Shown one piece after another: positions 33,007 to 42,309 of a DNA stretch of 64,000 nt. Under the pieces are notes generated by a model that saw nothing but the letters and a program-made list of their open reading frames with translations, searched no databases and was not told the DNA's origin. A program made the position numbers and the translations under genes. The DNA is taken from NCBI GenBank assembly GCA_964453995.1, contig CAYVQC010000008.1, positions 1 to 64,000 of the forward strand, written 5' to 3'. Every line of letters starts with the position of its first letter. The first letter of the stretch is position 1. This stretch comes from SKVR01 sp964453995 (GTDB taxonomy: Bacteria > Bacteroidota > Bacteroidia > Bacteroidales > UBA7960).

Positions 33007-33633
33007 CTAAATGCCAGCTTCATCCAGGCTGCAAAACTGGTATCCTTCCTCTGAAAAATACGCAAGTAGCTTTGGTAGCACCCTGACAGAAAGATCTTTT
33101 GATTTTTCATTGTCATGAAAAACCCAAATGGATCCCGGAGTTGTCCTTTTCTTAAATACGGGAATGATATCTTCGGGCCTGAGCAATTCATCAAAGTCAT
33201 AACTCAGCAATGACCACATTATAATCCTGTAATTTTTGCTGATGAATTGAGGTGTAAAGAAGGGCAACCGGCCATAAGGGGGCCTGAACCATGGTGATTG
33301 AAAAACCTGGTTGCATTTTTCAATTTCGGCCAAAAATTCTGTTGCTCCAACCTTCCATGCATCAGCATGATTGTAGGTATGATTTCCGGTTGAATGGCCC
33401 TGGTTTACTATTTTCTTGTACAAACCGGGAAATGTCTCAACTTTTTTACCGATCAGAAAAAAAGTTGCTTTGGCATTAAACTCCTTAAGCAGATCAAGAA
33501 TGGGATCGGTTATTCCGGGGCTGGGCCCATCATCAAAAGTGAGATATATTTGTTTTTTGTTGGTATTTACTTTCCACAAGGTGCCCCGGGGGTAGGCATA
33601 TTGCAACAAAGAAGGTGGAGCGAAAAAGCGCAT
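33007..33633 (-). CDS. polysaccharide deacetylase (NodB-type, carbohydrate esterase 4)
   Basis: This 208-residue protein has the NodB homology core: TFDDGPSPG with Asp34 (catalytic) and Asp35 (metal), HTYNH with His85 and His89 as metal ligands, and RPPYGRLP (about 117-124). A late motif around SIWVFHDN supplies the catalytic His. CE4 enzymes remove N- or O-acetyl groups from peptidoglycan, chitin-like oligomers or other glycans. No signal peptide is evident, so it may act in the cytoplasm or use an unusual route. It lies 12 bases after the PAS kinase gene and is probably co-transcribed with it. Confidence 0.9.
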   Translation of the reverse strand: MRFFAPPSLLQYAYPRGTLWKVNTNKKQIYLTFDDGPSPGITDPILDLLKEFNAKATFFLIGKKVETFPGLYKKIVNQGHSTGNHTYNHADAWKVGATEFLAEIEKCNQVFQSPWFRPPYGRLPFFTPQFISKNYRIIMWSLLSYDFDELLRPEDIIPVFKKRTTPGSIWVFHDNEKSKDLSVRVLPKLLAYFSEEGYQFCSLDEAGI

Positions 33634-33645
33634 TGCAGGATCTGT

Positions 33646-36150
33646 TTATGGCTCATTGTTTACTTGTGAGCAGGGTAGTTCGATGGAAAACTTCACTCCA
33701 TCTGTTGTATTTTCACAGTTGATTTTGCCCTTCATATTCATTTCAACAATGGTTTTGGCCACATAAAGGCCAAGCCCAAGGCCTTGCCCTTCGGGTTTGG
33801 TACTGAAATAGGGATCAAAAAGGCGGGGAAGGTATTCCCTGGCAACCGGTTCGCCTGTATTAATAACTTCTATGGCGCAGTAGTTTTCTTTAGCATAGTA
33901 TGTTTTGATAAATACCTCACGTTTGCCTTTCTCGAAATTCTCAAGGGCGTCCAGGGCATTTTTCAGTATATTGATCAGCACCTGCTCGAGTTGCGATGCA
34001 TAGCCGTATACCATAACCTCGGGAAGTACATTTTTCCCGACAATAATGTTTGCTTTATCAAAATAAGGATTCATAAACACCAGCGCATTCTTGATAATGC
34101 TGGCCACTCTGAAGCTTTTTTTCTCCTTTTCTGACTTATAGAAACTCCTGAAATCATCTATGGTTTTTGACATTTCCTGTATGATCCGGTTCATTTCCCC
34201 CACCGCATTATCCATATATTTTTTGTCGAGCTCATCGTAGTTAAATGCATCTGCAAGGTCATAAATAGCAAGGGACAAGACATTGAGAGGTTGGCGCCAT
34301 TGATGCGCCACGTTTGCCATCATTTCACCTATTGCGGCCTGGCGGGCTTGCAATGCCATGATCTGATCCAGGCCACGGCTTTTTTCTACTTCAAAGGCGA
34401 TTCTTTTTTCCAGGGACGCATTCAGATTTTCCAGATCAGCCTGTTTTTGCAGCAGCTGCACATTCAGTTCCCTGAGCTTTTCTTCAAACTGTTTCTGGTC
34501 GGTAATATCGCGGGCAATCCCTTCAATTGCTGTGAGTTTCCCCTTATTGTCAAAAATAGGAACATTGCTTTGTTCACACCATTTTATCTTTCCATCTTTA
34601 CAAATCAGCCGAATCACCAGGGGTTTCTCGAAGTAGGACTTGGGGGCAGTGTCATAGTTTATTTTACCGGCGTCATCGGGATGAACTATCTTGAGTTCCA
34701 ATTCAGGATCTTCGTAATACTCCTCTGGTGTATAACCGGTGAGATTAAAAGCTGATGGGCTTACATATTCATAACCTTTTTTGGGGAAAAGGGTCAATCT
34801 GAAGATAACATCGAGGGCATTTTCTGCAAGCAGACGATATCTGTTTTCACTATCACGCAACAATCCTTCTGCCTTCTTTCTGGCGAAAGCACTGGCAAAA
34901 GCTTCCGTAACCAGGTTGAACTGGGCAACTTCCTGTTCATTCCAGCCTTTGGTATTTTTCACACGGTCGAGGCCAAGGAACCCTATCAACTGCCCATTGC
35001 TGATCATGGGAACAGACAACAGACTTTTTATATCCTGCCCGGAAAATAGTTCCACCTCAAAAGGAGTAAGATCGCTTTGCTCAGAGATTTCCTCAAGATT
35101 GATTACTTTCTTATTTTTAATTTGTTCCCACCACCAGGGCACATTTTCTGTTTCGAAGCTACTGAAGTTTTGGATTTGAGGTTCAACTCCATGTGCGCAC
35201 CACTCGTGGGTGTTGGTCATTTTTTGATGATCATCGGAAAACAAAAAAACATAGCTGCGGTCACAATCAAAAAATTCGCCACATTTTGCCAATGCGCTAT
35301 TTACAGCATCGTCAAAGGCGTAGGATGTTGCATTGACAAAACCTGAAGAAATGCTGGCCATGAGTTTCTGAAATCCAAGCTGGGCCTGTAGCATTCCCTC
35401 ATGGTATTTGCGCTGTGTAATGTCGTGGCAGAATGCAATTACTGTGTTCTCATCTATTTTTGATGTTACCAGCCGCACCCAGAGGATTTCCCCGTTTTTC
35501 TTTTTCAGTAATACTTCTTCATCAACAGATCCCTGTTCAAATGATCTTTCAAGGGTTTTTTTTACAGGTTCGTCAAATTCAGGAGCTATTAATTCACGCA
35601 CATTCATTCTGAGCAACTCGTGCAAAGAAAAGCCTGTCATTTGGCAGGCAGCGGGGTTGGCTTCTGTGTAGAAACCCTGCCTGTTGACAACGAAAAGCCC
35701 GTCGGTTGCATTTTCAAAATAGCTTTGATATTTGACCCTGGTTTCAAGGTTCTCCTGTTCAACATATTTCCGCTCAGTAATATCCAGAATATAGCCATGC
35801 CAAACAATACTACCGTCATCAAGTTTTTCAGGACTTGCCAGGCCTCCTATCCACCGGATTTCTTTGCTGGCGCGGATAATCCTGAATTCGTACTCCCACT
35901 CTTTTAGCGCTTTTTTGGAATTTTCAATGGACTGGTATAGCGAAGGAAGGTCTTCAGGATAAACCACCTCAAACAAAGGAGTGGCATCATCAACAACCTG
36001 CTGGGGAGAAACCCCGAAAATATCGGAAAGCTTTTCGCTGGCAAAGGGCATGGAAGGTTTACCTTCTTTGGAAAGCCTGAATTGATAAATAACCCCAGGA
36101 ACCCTGGAAACTAGCTTATTAAAAGAAGAAAGGTCTAGAGGGTTTGACAT
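33646..36150 (-). CDS. PAS/GAF sensor histidine kinase
   Basis: This 834-residue protein has no obvious membrane span. In order it shows a PAS domain (about 10-130, ending ILDITERKYVEQE), a second PAS (about 140-250), a GAF-like domain (about 260-425: SLLSVPMISNGQLIGFLGLD), a third PAS (about 435-555), and a coiled coil. The dimerisation helix carries His616 in VAHQWRQPLN, and the ATPase domain has NILKNALDALENF and GQGLGLGLYVAKTIVEM. It is a cytoplasmic sensor of redox, light or small ligands, type unknown. No response regulator is adjacent. It shares a strand with the deacetylase downstream and a COG0523 GTPase upstream. Confidence 0.92.
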   Translation of the reverse strand: MSNPLDLSSFNKLVSRVPGVIYQFRLSKEGKPSMPFASEKLSDIFGVSPQQVVDDATPLFEVVYPEDLPSLYQSIENSKKALKEWEYEFRIIRASKEIRWIGGLASPEKLDDGSIVWHGYILDITERKYVEQENLETRVKYQSYFENATDGLFVVNRQGFYTEANPAACQMTGFSLHELLRMNVRELIAPEFDEPVKKTLERSFEQGSVDEEVLLKKKNGEILWVRLVTSKIDENTVIAFCHDITQRKYHEGMLQAQLGFQKLMASISSGFVNATSYAFDDAVNSALAKCGEFFDCDRSYVFLFSDDHQKMTNTHEWCAHGVEPQIQNFSSFETENVPWWWEQIKNKKVINLEEISEQSDLTPFEVELFSGQDIKSLLSVPMISNGQLIGFLGLDRVKNTKGWNEQEVAQFNLVTEAFASAFARKKAEGLLRDSENRYRLLAENALDVIFRLTLFPKKGYEYVSPSAFNLTGYTPEEYYEDPELELKIVHPDDAGKINYDTAPKSYFEKPLVIRLICKDGKIKWCEQSNVPIFDNKGKLTAIEGIARDITDQKQFEEKLRELNVQLLQKQADLENLNASLEKRIAFEVEKSRGLDQIMALQARQAAIGEMMANVAHQWRQPLNVLSLAIYDLADAFNYDELDKKYMDNAVGEMNRIIQEMSKTIDDFRSFYKSEKEKKSFRVASIIKNALVFMNPYFDKANIIVGKNVLPEVMVYGYASQLEQVLINILKNALDALENFEKGKREVFIKTYYAKENYCAIEVINTGEPVAREYLPRLFDPYFSTKPEGQGLGLGLYVAKTIVEMNMKGKINCENTTDGVKFSIELPCSQVNNEP

Positions 36151-36210
36151 TTCAAGTGATCTGTTGGATTAACACTATTCAATAGTCCATGAGCAATCTG
36201 GAACAATCTC

Positions 36211-37266
36211 CTATTGCTGCTGCTTTTCAAACAATTTCCCAATTTTGTTTTCCAACTCTTCCCGGTTGATATATTTGCCAATAAATACAATTTTAGAAAA
36301 TCTTTTCTCCTCCTCTTTCCATGGGCTGCCTTCTTCCAGTACGCAGGCTCCTTTTACTGCCTGGAAGATAATCCGCCTGTTATTGTTCTTAAAACTCAGA
36401 ACACCTTTGGCACGGTATAAAGTACTTTGATGAAAATAAATGAAGCTTGACATCCAGATATTAAACAATTCTATATCTAAACAATCATCAAAAACAAAAC
36501 CTTCAGCCTGTATGGCGTGCTTATTTGAATTTTGCCCCAAAACATGATCATATCCATCGAGCACTATTGGCTTTTCTGCTCCTTTGAAGGTACCAGGAAA
36601 CCCATCAAACGACATTGTAGATCGCTCGATATGATTACAGGAGTATGCTTTTGTGTTGAGAATAGGAGATCCATTGGTATGTGCATACAGGGTCTCTATG
36701 ACTTCAGCCATTGGATTGATCTCACCGATCAGCTTTCTCAGATCTTTGGTGTCACTGGTTTTGAGAAGATCTGTTTTGTTGAGCATGACAATGTCTGCAA
36801 GGGCAATCTGTTTCAGGACTTCCGGCTCGCTTTTTAGGTTTTTCTCCAGAGCAGCAGAATCTGTCAAACATATTACACTATCAATAATGTAATTTTTTTG
36901 AATGAACTTGTTGAACATAAAAAGATCGACAATTTGCACAGGGTCGGCAACTCCTGTTGTTTCAACCAGCAAATGATCAATTTCAAGACGGTTATCAATA
37001 ATATTCTCAAGGGTTTGATAAAAAGCTTTATTCAGACTGCAACATATGCATCCATTGTGCATTTCATAAACAGGAATGTCTTTATCAAGTAACAGGTCAC
37101 GATCTACACCAAGTTCACCAAACTCGTTTTCAATAATGGCAAACTTTGTATTGCTATATTTCCGGAGAATGTGATTCAGGAAGGTTGTTTTGCCCGATCC
37201 CAGATATCCTGTAATTATAGTCACGGGAATCTTCTCAGCAAGTTTATTGTAATATCCTTCTTTCAT
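36211..37266 (-). CDS. COG0523 (CobW/ZNG-like) G3E GTPase metallochaperone
   Basis: This 351-residue GTPase has the P-loop GYLGSGKT at 20-27, the ENEFGELGVD segment (46-55), a CxCC metal-binding motif (Cys73, Cys75, Cys76 in NGCICCSL) and the guanine motif NKTD. A C-terminal CobW_C domain (about 250-345) follows. Family members insert or deliver metals, often zinc under zinc limitation, or cobalt. There is no His-rich metal-buffer stretch and no cobalamin or nitrile hydratase gene nearby, so the metal cannot be named. A -7-like box (TAATTTTG on the minus strand, 37318-37325) lies upstream. Confidence 0.88.
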   Translation of the reverse strand: MKEGYYNKLAEKIPVTIITGYLGSGKTTFLNHILRKYSNTKFAIIENEFGELGVDRDLLLDKDIPVYEMHNGCICCSLNKAFYQTLENIIDNRLEIDHLLVETTGVADPVQIVDLFMFNKFIQKNYIIDSVICLTDSAALEKNLKSEPEVLKQIALADIVMLNKTDLLKTSDTKDLRKLIGEINPMAEVIETLYAHTNGSPILNTKAYSCNHIERSTMSFDGFPGTFKGAEKPIVLDGYDHVLGQNSNKHAIQAEGFVFDDCLDIELFNIWMSSFIYFHQSTLYRAKGVLSFKNNNRRIIFQAVKGACVLEEGSPWKEEEKRFSKIVFIGKYINREELENKIGKLFEKQQQ

Positions 37267-37683
37267 TACACAAAATTAGAAAGAATAAGTAAATATGTTA
37301 ATATTTTAATATTTTACCAAAATTAATGGTTTAAAATCAATGAACATAATTAAGGTAAAACAACGGTAAAATTAACGTTAAAGTTCATTTTCTTTTTTGG
37401 AAAAGAACGTCATTGCGACAAGCATGTTGCAAATATACGGAATTTTCCTTGGCATTTGGGCAGCAAACAAGCCTCTTTTTCGCATAAATAGCTTATTTTT
37501 TATTCTTAATTCCATTCAAACACATACGAACAAGAATTTTCACTTGGCCTGATAACTGCAAAAACGCCAATTAACAAACATTCTAACTTTCTGATGTCAA
37601 AGCCACAACTAACAATGAAAGGCTTTTGAAAAATTTTGTGTAGGTTTGCGGTCAATATAAATCAACCTTCAACTTGTTACATT
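37267..37683. other. intergenic region between divergent GTPase and C69 peptidase genes
   Basis: This 417-base AT-rich gap holds the rightward -7 box at 37641-37648, two possible leftward -7 boxes (37318-37325 and 37430-37437) and a perfect 10-base palindrome TTAACGTTAA at 37372-37381. I see no gene or known riboswitch. Confidence 0.4.
37641..37648 (+). promoter_or_regulatory. -7 box of the C69 peptidase gene
   Basis: TAGGTTTG matches TAnnTTTG and lies 36 bases before the chosen ATG. Upstream TTTTG boxes are only about 12 bases away, so the -33 element is uncertain. Confidence 0.4.
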
Positions 37684-39429
37684 ATGAACACTAAGTTTTT
37701 ATCTACAATAATAGTATTTCTGGTAGCCATGGTGCAAGCTTTTTCCTGTACCAGTTACCTGATAACCCCCGGGGCCTCTGTTGATGGTTCTTCGATGATC
37801 AGCTATGCTGCTGATTCCCATATAAGGTACGGGGAACTCTACTTTTTTGAAGGAGGCGCAAAAGCGCCAGGCTCTTATTTTCAGGCATATTACCGGGGCA
37901 GCCACAAACCCCTGGCAAAAATTCCTCTGCCCGATTCCACTTACCAGGTAGTAGGTTATATCAATGAAAAGCAGGTAGCCATTGGAGAAAGCACCTTTGG
38001 CGGACATAGTGAGTTGTTCGATACCCTTGGAGGCGTCGATTATACCGGTTTAATGCAGCTGGCCCTTATGCAGGCGCCTACTGCCCGTGATGCCATACGT
38101 ATCATTGGTGAGCTGGCCGATGAATACGGATACTACAGTATGGGCGAATCCTTCTCCATTGCCGATCCCAATGAGGTATGGATTATGGAGATTATTGGCA
38201 AAGGGGTTGACCTGAAGGAAGACCGACGCCGCGGCGCATACAATGCCAATAAGGGAGCTGTTTGGGTTGCCAAGCGTATTCCCGACGGATATATCTCCGC
38301 CCACGCCAATCATGCACGTATCATGGATTTCCCTCTCGCAGATGGCGAAGTTTCCATTACCAATAAACAATTCGACAAATTGCACCATCCATCAGTAAGG
38401 GTTATTTATGCTCATGATGTAATAGAGTTTGCCCGCACCAAAGGGTATTTTGATGGGGAGGATGCCGATTTCAGCTTTTCAGATACTTACGCACCCATTG
38501 ACTTTGGCGCTGCCAGATTTTGTGAAGCCCGTGTGTGGAGCATGTTTAAAGAAGTTGCCCCCGACATGGAACGATATAAAGATTACGCAATGGGTTATGA
38601 TCTTACCAACAGAATGCCCCTTTGGGTAAAACCTGAAAGGAAGCTTTCCGTTGAAGATCTTATTGGTTTTAAAAGAGATTATCTGCAGGGTACCGATTTT
38701 GATCTGTCGCAGGATATCGGGGCCGGCCCCTGGGGCAAACCCTACCGCTGGCGTCCGCTTACATGGGAAATTGATGGAAAAACATATTTTCACGAAAGAA
38801 CTACTGCTACACAACAAACCGCTTTTTCTTTTATTACACAATCACGGAAAAATTATCCCGGACCCATAGGCGGTATCATTTGGTTTGGAGTGGATGATGC
38901 CAATACTACAGTATACGTACCCATGTATGCAGGCATGAAGAGAGCACCCGAGTCTTTCCGTGAAGGATACGGAAGTATTATTGACTACGAAGAAGGCGCA
39001 GCTTTCTGGGTATTCAATAAAGTAGCTCATCTGGCATATCTGCGTTACAGCCTCACCACACCTGACATTGCAGAAGTGCAGAAGGAACTCGAAAACAGTT
39101 TCAGAGAATTTGTACCTGCAGTAGATAAGGCAGCGCTCGAACTCTACAATAAGGATCCTGAAATGGCGACGGATTTCCTTACCAATTTCTCTGTTTCCAT
39201 GGGCAATTATACGGTAGAAAGATGGGAAGAACTATTCCGTTTCCTTATGGTAAAATATCTTGACGGAAATATAAAAAAGGAAGAAAACGGTGTTTTTCTT
39301 ACCAACCAATATGGTAAGTATCCGGTTGTAGAACATCCTGAATATCCAGAATGGTGGCTGCGTACCATCATTGAGTTAACCGGCGATCGCTACCTTTATA
39401 TAGAGTCGGAAAAAGAAAATGACGAATAA
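37684..39429 (+). CDS. C69-family dipeptidase (N-terminal nucleophile hydrolase)
   Basis: The start at 37684 gives a signal peptide (MNTKFLSTIIVFLVAMVQAF) directly before SCTSYLITPGASVDGSS; an in-frame ATG 48 bases upstream does not. In PepD-like C69 peptidases the conserved Cys of the CT motif is the catalytic nucleophile and must become the N-terminus. Here that is Cys22, just where signal cleavage would fall. The 581-residue protein keeps ESTFGGHSE, MGESFSIADPNEVWIMEIIGKG and HANHARI. It probably degrades peptides in the periplasm. It lies 50 bases before riboflavin synthase, with no clear functional link. Confidence 0.88.
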   Translation: MNTKFLSTIIVFLVAMVQAFSCTSYLITPGASVDGSSMISYAADSHIRYGELYFFEGGAKAPGSYFQAYYRGSHKPLAKIPLPDSTYQVVGYINEKQVAIGESTFGGHSELFDTLGGVDYTGLMQLALMQAPTARDAIRIIGELADEYGYYSMGESFSIADPNEVWIMEIIGKGVDLKEDRRRGAYNANKGAVWVAKRIPDGYISAHANHARIMDFPLADGEVSITNKQFDKLHHPSVRVIYAHDVIEFARTKGYFDGEDADFSFSDTYAPIDFGAARFCEARVWSMFKEVAPDMERYKDYAMGYDLTNRMPLWVKPERKLSVEDLIGFKRDYLQGTDFDLSQDIGAGPWGKPYRWRPLTWEIDGKTYFHERTTATQQTAFSFITQSRKNYPGPIGGIIWFGVDDANTTVYVPMYAGMKRAPESFREGYGSIIDYEEGAAFWVFNKVAHLAYLRYSLTTPDIAEVQKELENSFREFVPAVDKAALELYNKDPEMATDFLTNFSVSMGNYTVERWEELFRFLMVKYLDGNIKKEENGVFLTNQYGKYPVVEHPEYPEWWLRTIIELTGDRYLYIESEKENDE

Positions 39430-39479
39430 AATATGTAATCCACTTAACATAAAATATTAATCCTCAACTGACAACTGAT

Positions 39480-40088
39480 ATGTTTACAGGAATAATTGAA
39501 GCAACCGGTAAAGTTGCAAAAATTGAAAGAGAAGGAGGCAACATCCATTTCACCATTGAAACCCCCATTGCCTCAGAATTAAAAATTGACCAGAGTGTGG
39601 CCCATGATGGTGTATGCCTTACAACTGTTAAAGTAGACAAAGAAAAGAACCAATATACCGTAACAGCCATCCAGGAAACCCTTGATAAAACCAATATGAG
39701 AAGCTGGGAAACCGGTTACAGGGTAAATCTTGAAAGGTGTATGCGCATTGACGGACGTCTCGATGGCCATATTGTACAGGGCCATGTTGACCAAACCGCA
39801 GTTTGCACCAAAGTGGAGGAATTCGATGGCAGCTGGAAGTTTTACTTCGAGTACGATCCTGGTCCGAAAAACATCACAGTCGAAAAGGGTTCCATTTCCG
39901 TAAACGGAGTTAGCCTTACCGTGGTAGATTCAGAACCTACCATGTTTTCCGTTGCCATTATTCCCTATACTTATGAACATACCAATTTTGGCGATTTCAA
40001 AAAAGGAAGCATTGTAAATCTTGAGTTCGACATCATTGGCAAATATGTTGCAAGGCTCCTGGAACAACACTTTGAAGCCAGAAAGTAG
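39480..40088 (+). CDS. ribE: riboflavin synthase alpha subunit
   Basis: Riboflavin synthase turns two molecules of 6,7-dimethyl-8-ribityllumazine into riboflavin and a pyrimidine. The 202-residue protein starts with the family hallmark MFTGIIEATGKV and consists of two lumazine-binding repeats (about 1-95 and 97-190). Key text is QSVAHDGVCLTTV in the first repeat and SISVNGVSLTVV in the second, with GRLDGHIVQGHVD at the junction. No other rib genes are nearby. The 50-base gap to the previous gene is too short for an FMN riboswitch. Confidence 0.95.
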   Translation: MFTGIIEATGKVAKIEREGGNIHFTIETPIASELKIDQSVAHDGVCLTTVKVDKEKNQYTVTAIQETLDKTNMRSWETGYRVNLERCMRIDGRLDGHIVQGHVDQTAVCTKVEEFDGSWKFYFEYDPGPKNITVEKGSISVNGVSLTVVDSEPTMFSVAIIPYTYEHTNFGDFKKGSIVNLEFDIIGKYVARLLEQHFEARK

Positions 40089-40248
40089 CCTGATACAAGC
40101 TGTGCCCACTGATGATGCTTGTTGTGCAGGCCCTTTTTCGCTGTCATGGAATTGACCCCAGGCAGAAGAAATGCTATTCCCGTAAACAAACTTTCGCTTC
40201 GCGCAATTGTTAATCCCTTGTTGCAAGCAATAGTATGCAACCGGCAGC

Positions 40249-40280
40249 CCGGCAATTTCGCCGAGTTGCCGGCTTCTTTT
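40249..40280 (+). terminator. terminator-like hairpin in the ribE-ldhA gap
   Basis: CCGGCAA (40249-40255) pairs exactly with TTGCCGG (40266-40272) around a 10-base loop, followed by CTTCTTTT. It lies 161 bases after ribE and 27 bases before the dehydrogenase start, so it could end read-through or act as a leader attenuator. A weaker ACAAGC/GCTTGT dyad lies earlier in the same gap. Confidence 0.5.
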
Positions 40281-40306
40281 AGTCTACAAACAAAAAATAT
40301 ATCAAC

Positions 40307-41314
40307 ATGGCCCGAATAGCATTTTTTTCTACCCAACCCTATGATCGTCAATTTTTTGAAAAAGTAAAAACAGATCACGAATTTGAATTTTTCGAAACCC
40401 GGCTGCGTCCCCAAACGGTAAATCTTGCAGCCGATTTTGATGGTGTTTGTGTATTTGTAAATGACCGCATCAACGAAGAAACACTTCGACTGCTTTCCGA
40501 ATCCAATGTAAATCTGGTAGCTCTTCGTTGTGCAGGTTTCAACAATGTTGATCTGAAGGCAGCCAAAAAATACAATGTTCGTGTAATGCGCGTACCGGCC
40601 TATTCGCCCGAAGCGGTAGCAGAACATGCCCTTGCCCTGATTATGGGCCTTGCCCGGAAAACACACAAAGCATATAACCGTGTGCGTGACGGAAACTTCT
40701 CGCTGGTAAGGCTCAACGGCTTTACCATTCACAAAAAAATTGTTGGGGTTATCGGAACGGGGCAAATTGGAAAAGCCTTTTGCAGAATCATGCTGGGAAT
40801 GGGTGCCAATGTAATTGCTTATGACAAATATCCCTCAGAAGAAATGAAGGAAATGGGTGTTCTCTATAGTTCTCTGGAAGAAGTACTGCAAAAAGCAGAT
40901 ATTGTAAGCCTGCACTGCCCTCTTACCCCGGAAACGCATCATATCATAAGAAGTGAAACTCTCTCCCTTATGAAACCCGAAGCTATGCTTATTAATACCA
41001 GCCGGGGCAAACTCGTTGATACATCTTCGGTGATCAACGCATTGAAAGAACAGAAACTGGGCTCACTGGGTATTGATGTGTATGAAGAGGAAGAAAAACT
41101 TTTTTTTCGCGATCTTTCAGAGCAGATCATCCGCGACGACCAAATATCGCGTTTGATGATATTCCCCAATGTACTCATAACCGCTCACCAGGGATTCTTT
41201 ACCAATGAAAGCCTGGAGGAAATCACACGCACGACGCTTCAAAATATAGATGATTTTCTTGCCGGTAATGAATCGCCCAATGAAGTTAGTTGCGAGTTGA
41301 TCAAAGATTGCTGA
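40307..41314 (+). CDS. ldhA: D-2-hydroxyacid dehydrogenase, probable D-lactate dehydrogenase
   Basis: This NAD-dependent enzyme reduces pyruvate to D-lactate, a fermentation step that recycles NADH. The 335-residue protein has the family N-terminus MARIAFFSTQPYDRQFFEKV, close to LdhA-type enzymes. The Rossmann motif is GVIGTGQIGKAF, then INTSRGKLVDT (substrate Arg), a conserved Glu in GIDVYEEEEKLFF and the catalytic His in ITAHQGFFT. The DVYEEEEKLFFRD text is typical of D-lactate dehydrogenases, not of phosphoglycerate or glyoxylate enzymes. It ends near a convergent response regulator. Confidence 0.9.
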   Translation: MARIAFFSTQPYDRQFFEKVKTDHEFEFFETRLRPQTVNLAADFDGVCVFVNDRINEETLRLLSESNVNLVALRCAGFNNVDLKAAKKYNVRVMRVPAYSPEAVAEHALALIMGLARKTHKAYNRVRDGNFSLVRLNGFTIHKKIVGVIGTGQIGKAFCRIMLGMGANVIAYDKYPSEEMKEMGVLYSSLEEVLQKADIVSLHCPLTPETHHIIRSETLSLMKPEAMLINTSRGKLVDTSSVINALKEQKLGSLGIDVYEEEEKLFFRDLSEQIIRDDQISRLMIFPNVLITAHQGFFTNESLEEITRTTLQNIDDFLAGNESPNEVSCELIKDC

Positions 41315-41513
41315 TCTGTCATTTTTACAGAGATACTGCCGGGGTCTGTTTGATCTTCACAGCTCAGGTACTTTGGAAAAAACCAATACCCGGCTGCCTG
41401 GAAAAAAAACAGAAAGAAAATTATTTTAATAACGGCATTAAATGCTACCTCAACATAGTGGTAATCTTATGTGAGGCATTTGCAATCCGACCCAAAGCAA
41501 ATGGGAAAGGTTG

Positions 41514-42182
41514 TCAGAGCTTGTAGAGGTTGTTCCTGATGGCAAATGTTACCAGCTTTACGCTGCTGTCTACACCGGTTTTTCTAAACAGGTTCGCCTT
41601 GTGGCCATCTACAGTCCTTTGGCTTATAAACAACTGATCTGCAATTTCTTTTATAGTATATCCTTTACAAATCAAATTAAGGACTTCTACCTCCCTTTTG
41701 GTAAGTTCCTCTTTTAATTCAGGATCTGCATTGTCAGGTTTGTTTTTCCTGTTTACAAGAGAATTGGTAAGTACCGGAAGGAGTTCGTCAGAGAAATAAT
41801 TCTTATTGTCAGAAACAAGTTCTATAGCTTTCTGAAGTTCATATTCTTCAACAGTTTTCAGCAAGAAACCCTTTACACCGGCTTCGATCATGCTTACCAG
41901 GTATTCTTCATCGCCAAACATGCTTATGGCAACAATCTTAAGGTTGGGATACAGATCCAGTGCTTGTTTGGTGGCTTCAATCCCATTCATCACGGGCATT
42001 TGAATATCCATAAAAACAATATCGGGTCGTTCTTTTTCTATCATTTTCAGAAACTCTTCACCGTTTGAAGCTTCTCCAAAAATACTTACACCGGGTATCT
42101 CATTGAGCAGCATGATCAGGCCCTTCCTGAAGATATGCTGATCCTCAACGATCATGATCTGAAGTTTCTTATTATTATCCAT
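41514..42182 (-). CDS. NarL/FixJ-type response regulator
   Basis: This 222-residue protein has a receiver domain (about 8-125) with IVEDQ, phospho-acceptor Asp59 in FMDIQMPVMNG and Lys in GFLLKTVEE. A LuxR-type helix-turn-helix follows (about 155-215: LTKREVEVLNLICKGYTIKE, LFISQRTVDGHKANL). It is probably phosphorylated by the HisKA_3 kinase encoded next to it (42310-43740, same strand, 127-base gap). Between it and the convergent ldhA is an imperfect hairpin (41440-41481). Targets unknown. Confidence 0.93.
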   Translation of the reverse strand: MDNNKKLQIMIVEDQHIFRKGLIMLLNEIPGVSIFGEASNGEEFLKMIEKERPDIVFMDIQMPVMNGIEATKQALDLYPNLKIVAISMFGDEEYLVSMIEAGVKGFLLKTVEEYELQKAIELVSDNKNYFSDELLPVLTNSLVNRKNKPDNADPELKEELTKREVEVLNLICKGYTIKEIADQLFISQRTVDGHKANLFRKTGVDSSVKLVTFAIRNNLYKL

Positions 42183-42309
42183 CCTTTATATATCCCTTTG
42201 TTAACAGTTGTGGCAAAATACAGAATAACGACCTATTCTACTGAAAAAATACTTCATAAATGCAAATGTAACGATAAAAAATTAAGACATAGCGGGTAAA
42301 TCTGTTTTT

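Noticed and set aside
39430..39479. FMN riboswitch before riboflavin synthase
   Set aside because: A 50-base gap is too short for the aptamer, and its conserved blocks are absent.
40119..40319. 66-codon plus-strand ORF in the ribE-ldhA gap
   Set aside because: It overlaps the ldhA start and the terminator-like hairpin and has no family features.
41440..41481. Hairpin between convergent ldhA and the NarL-type regulator as a terminator
   Set aside because: The stem (AAATG, CCTCA-CATA pairing) is interrupted by an internal loop and a bulge and has no U-run on either strand.
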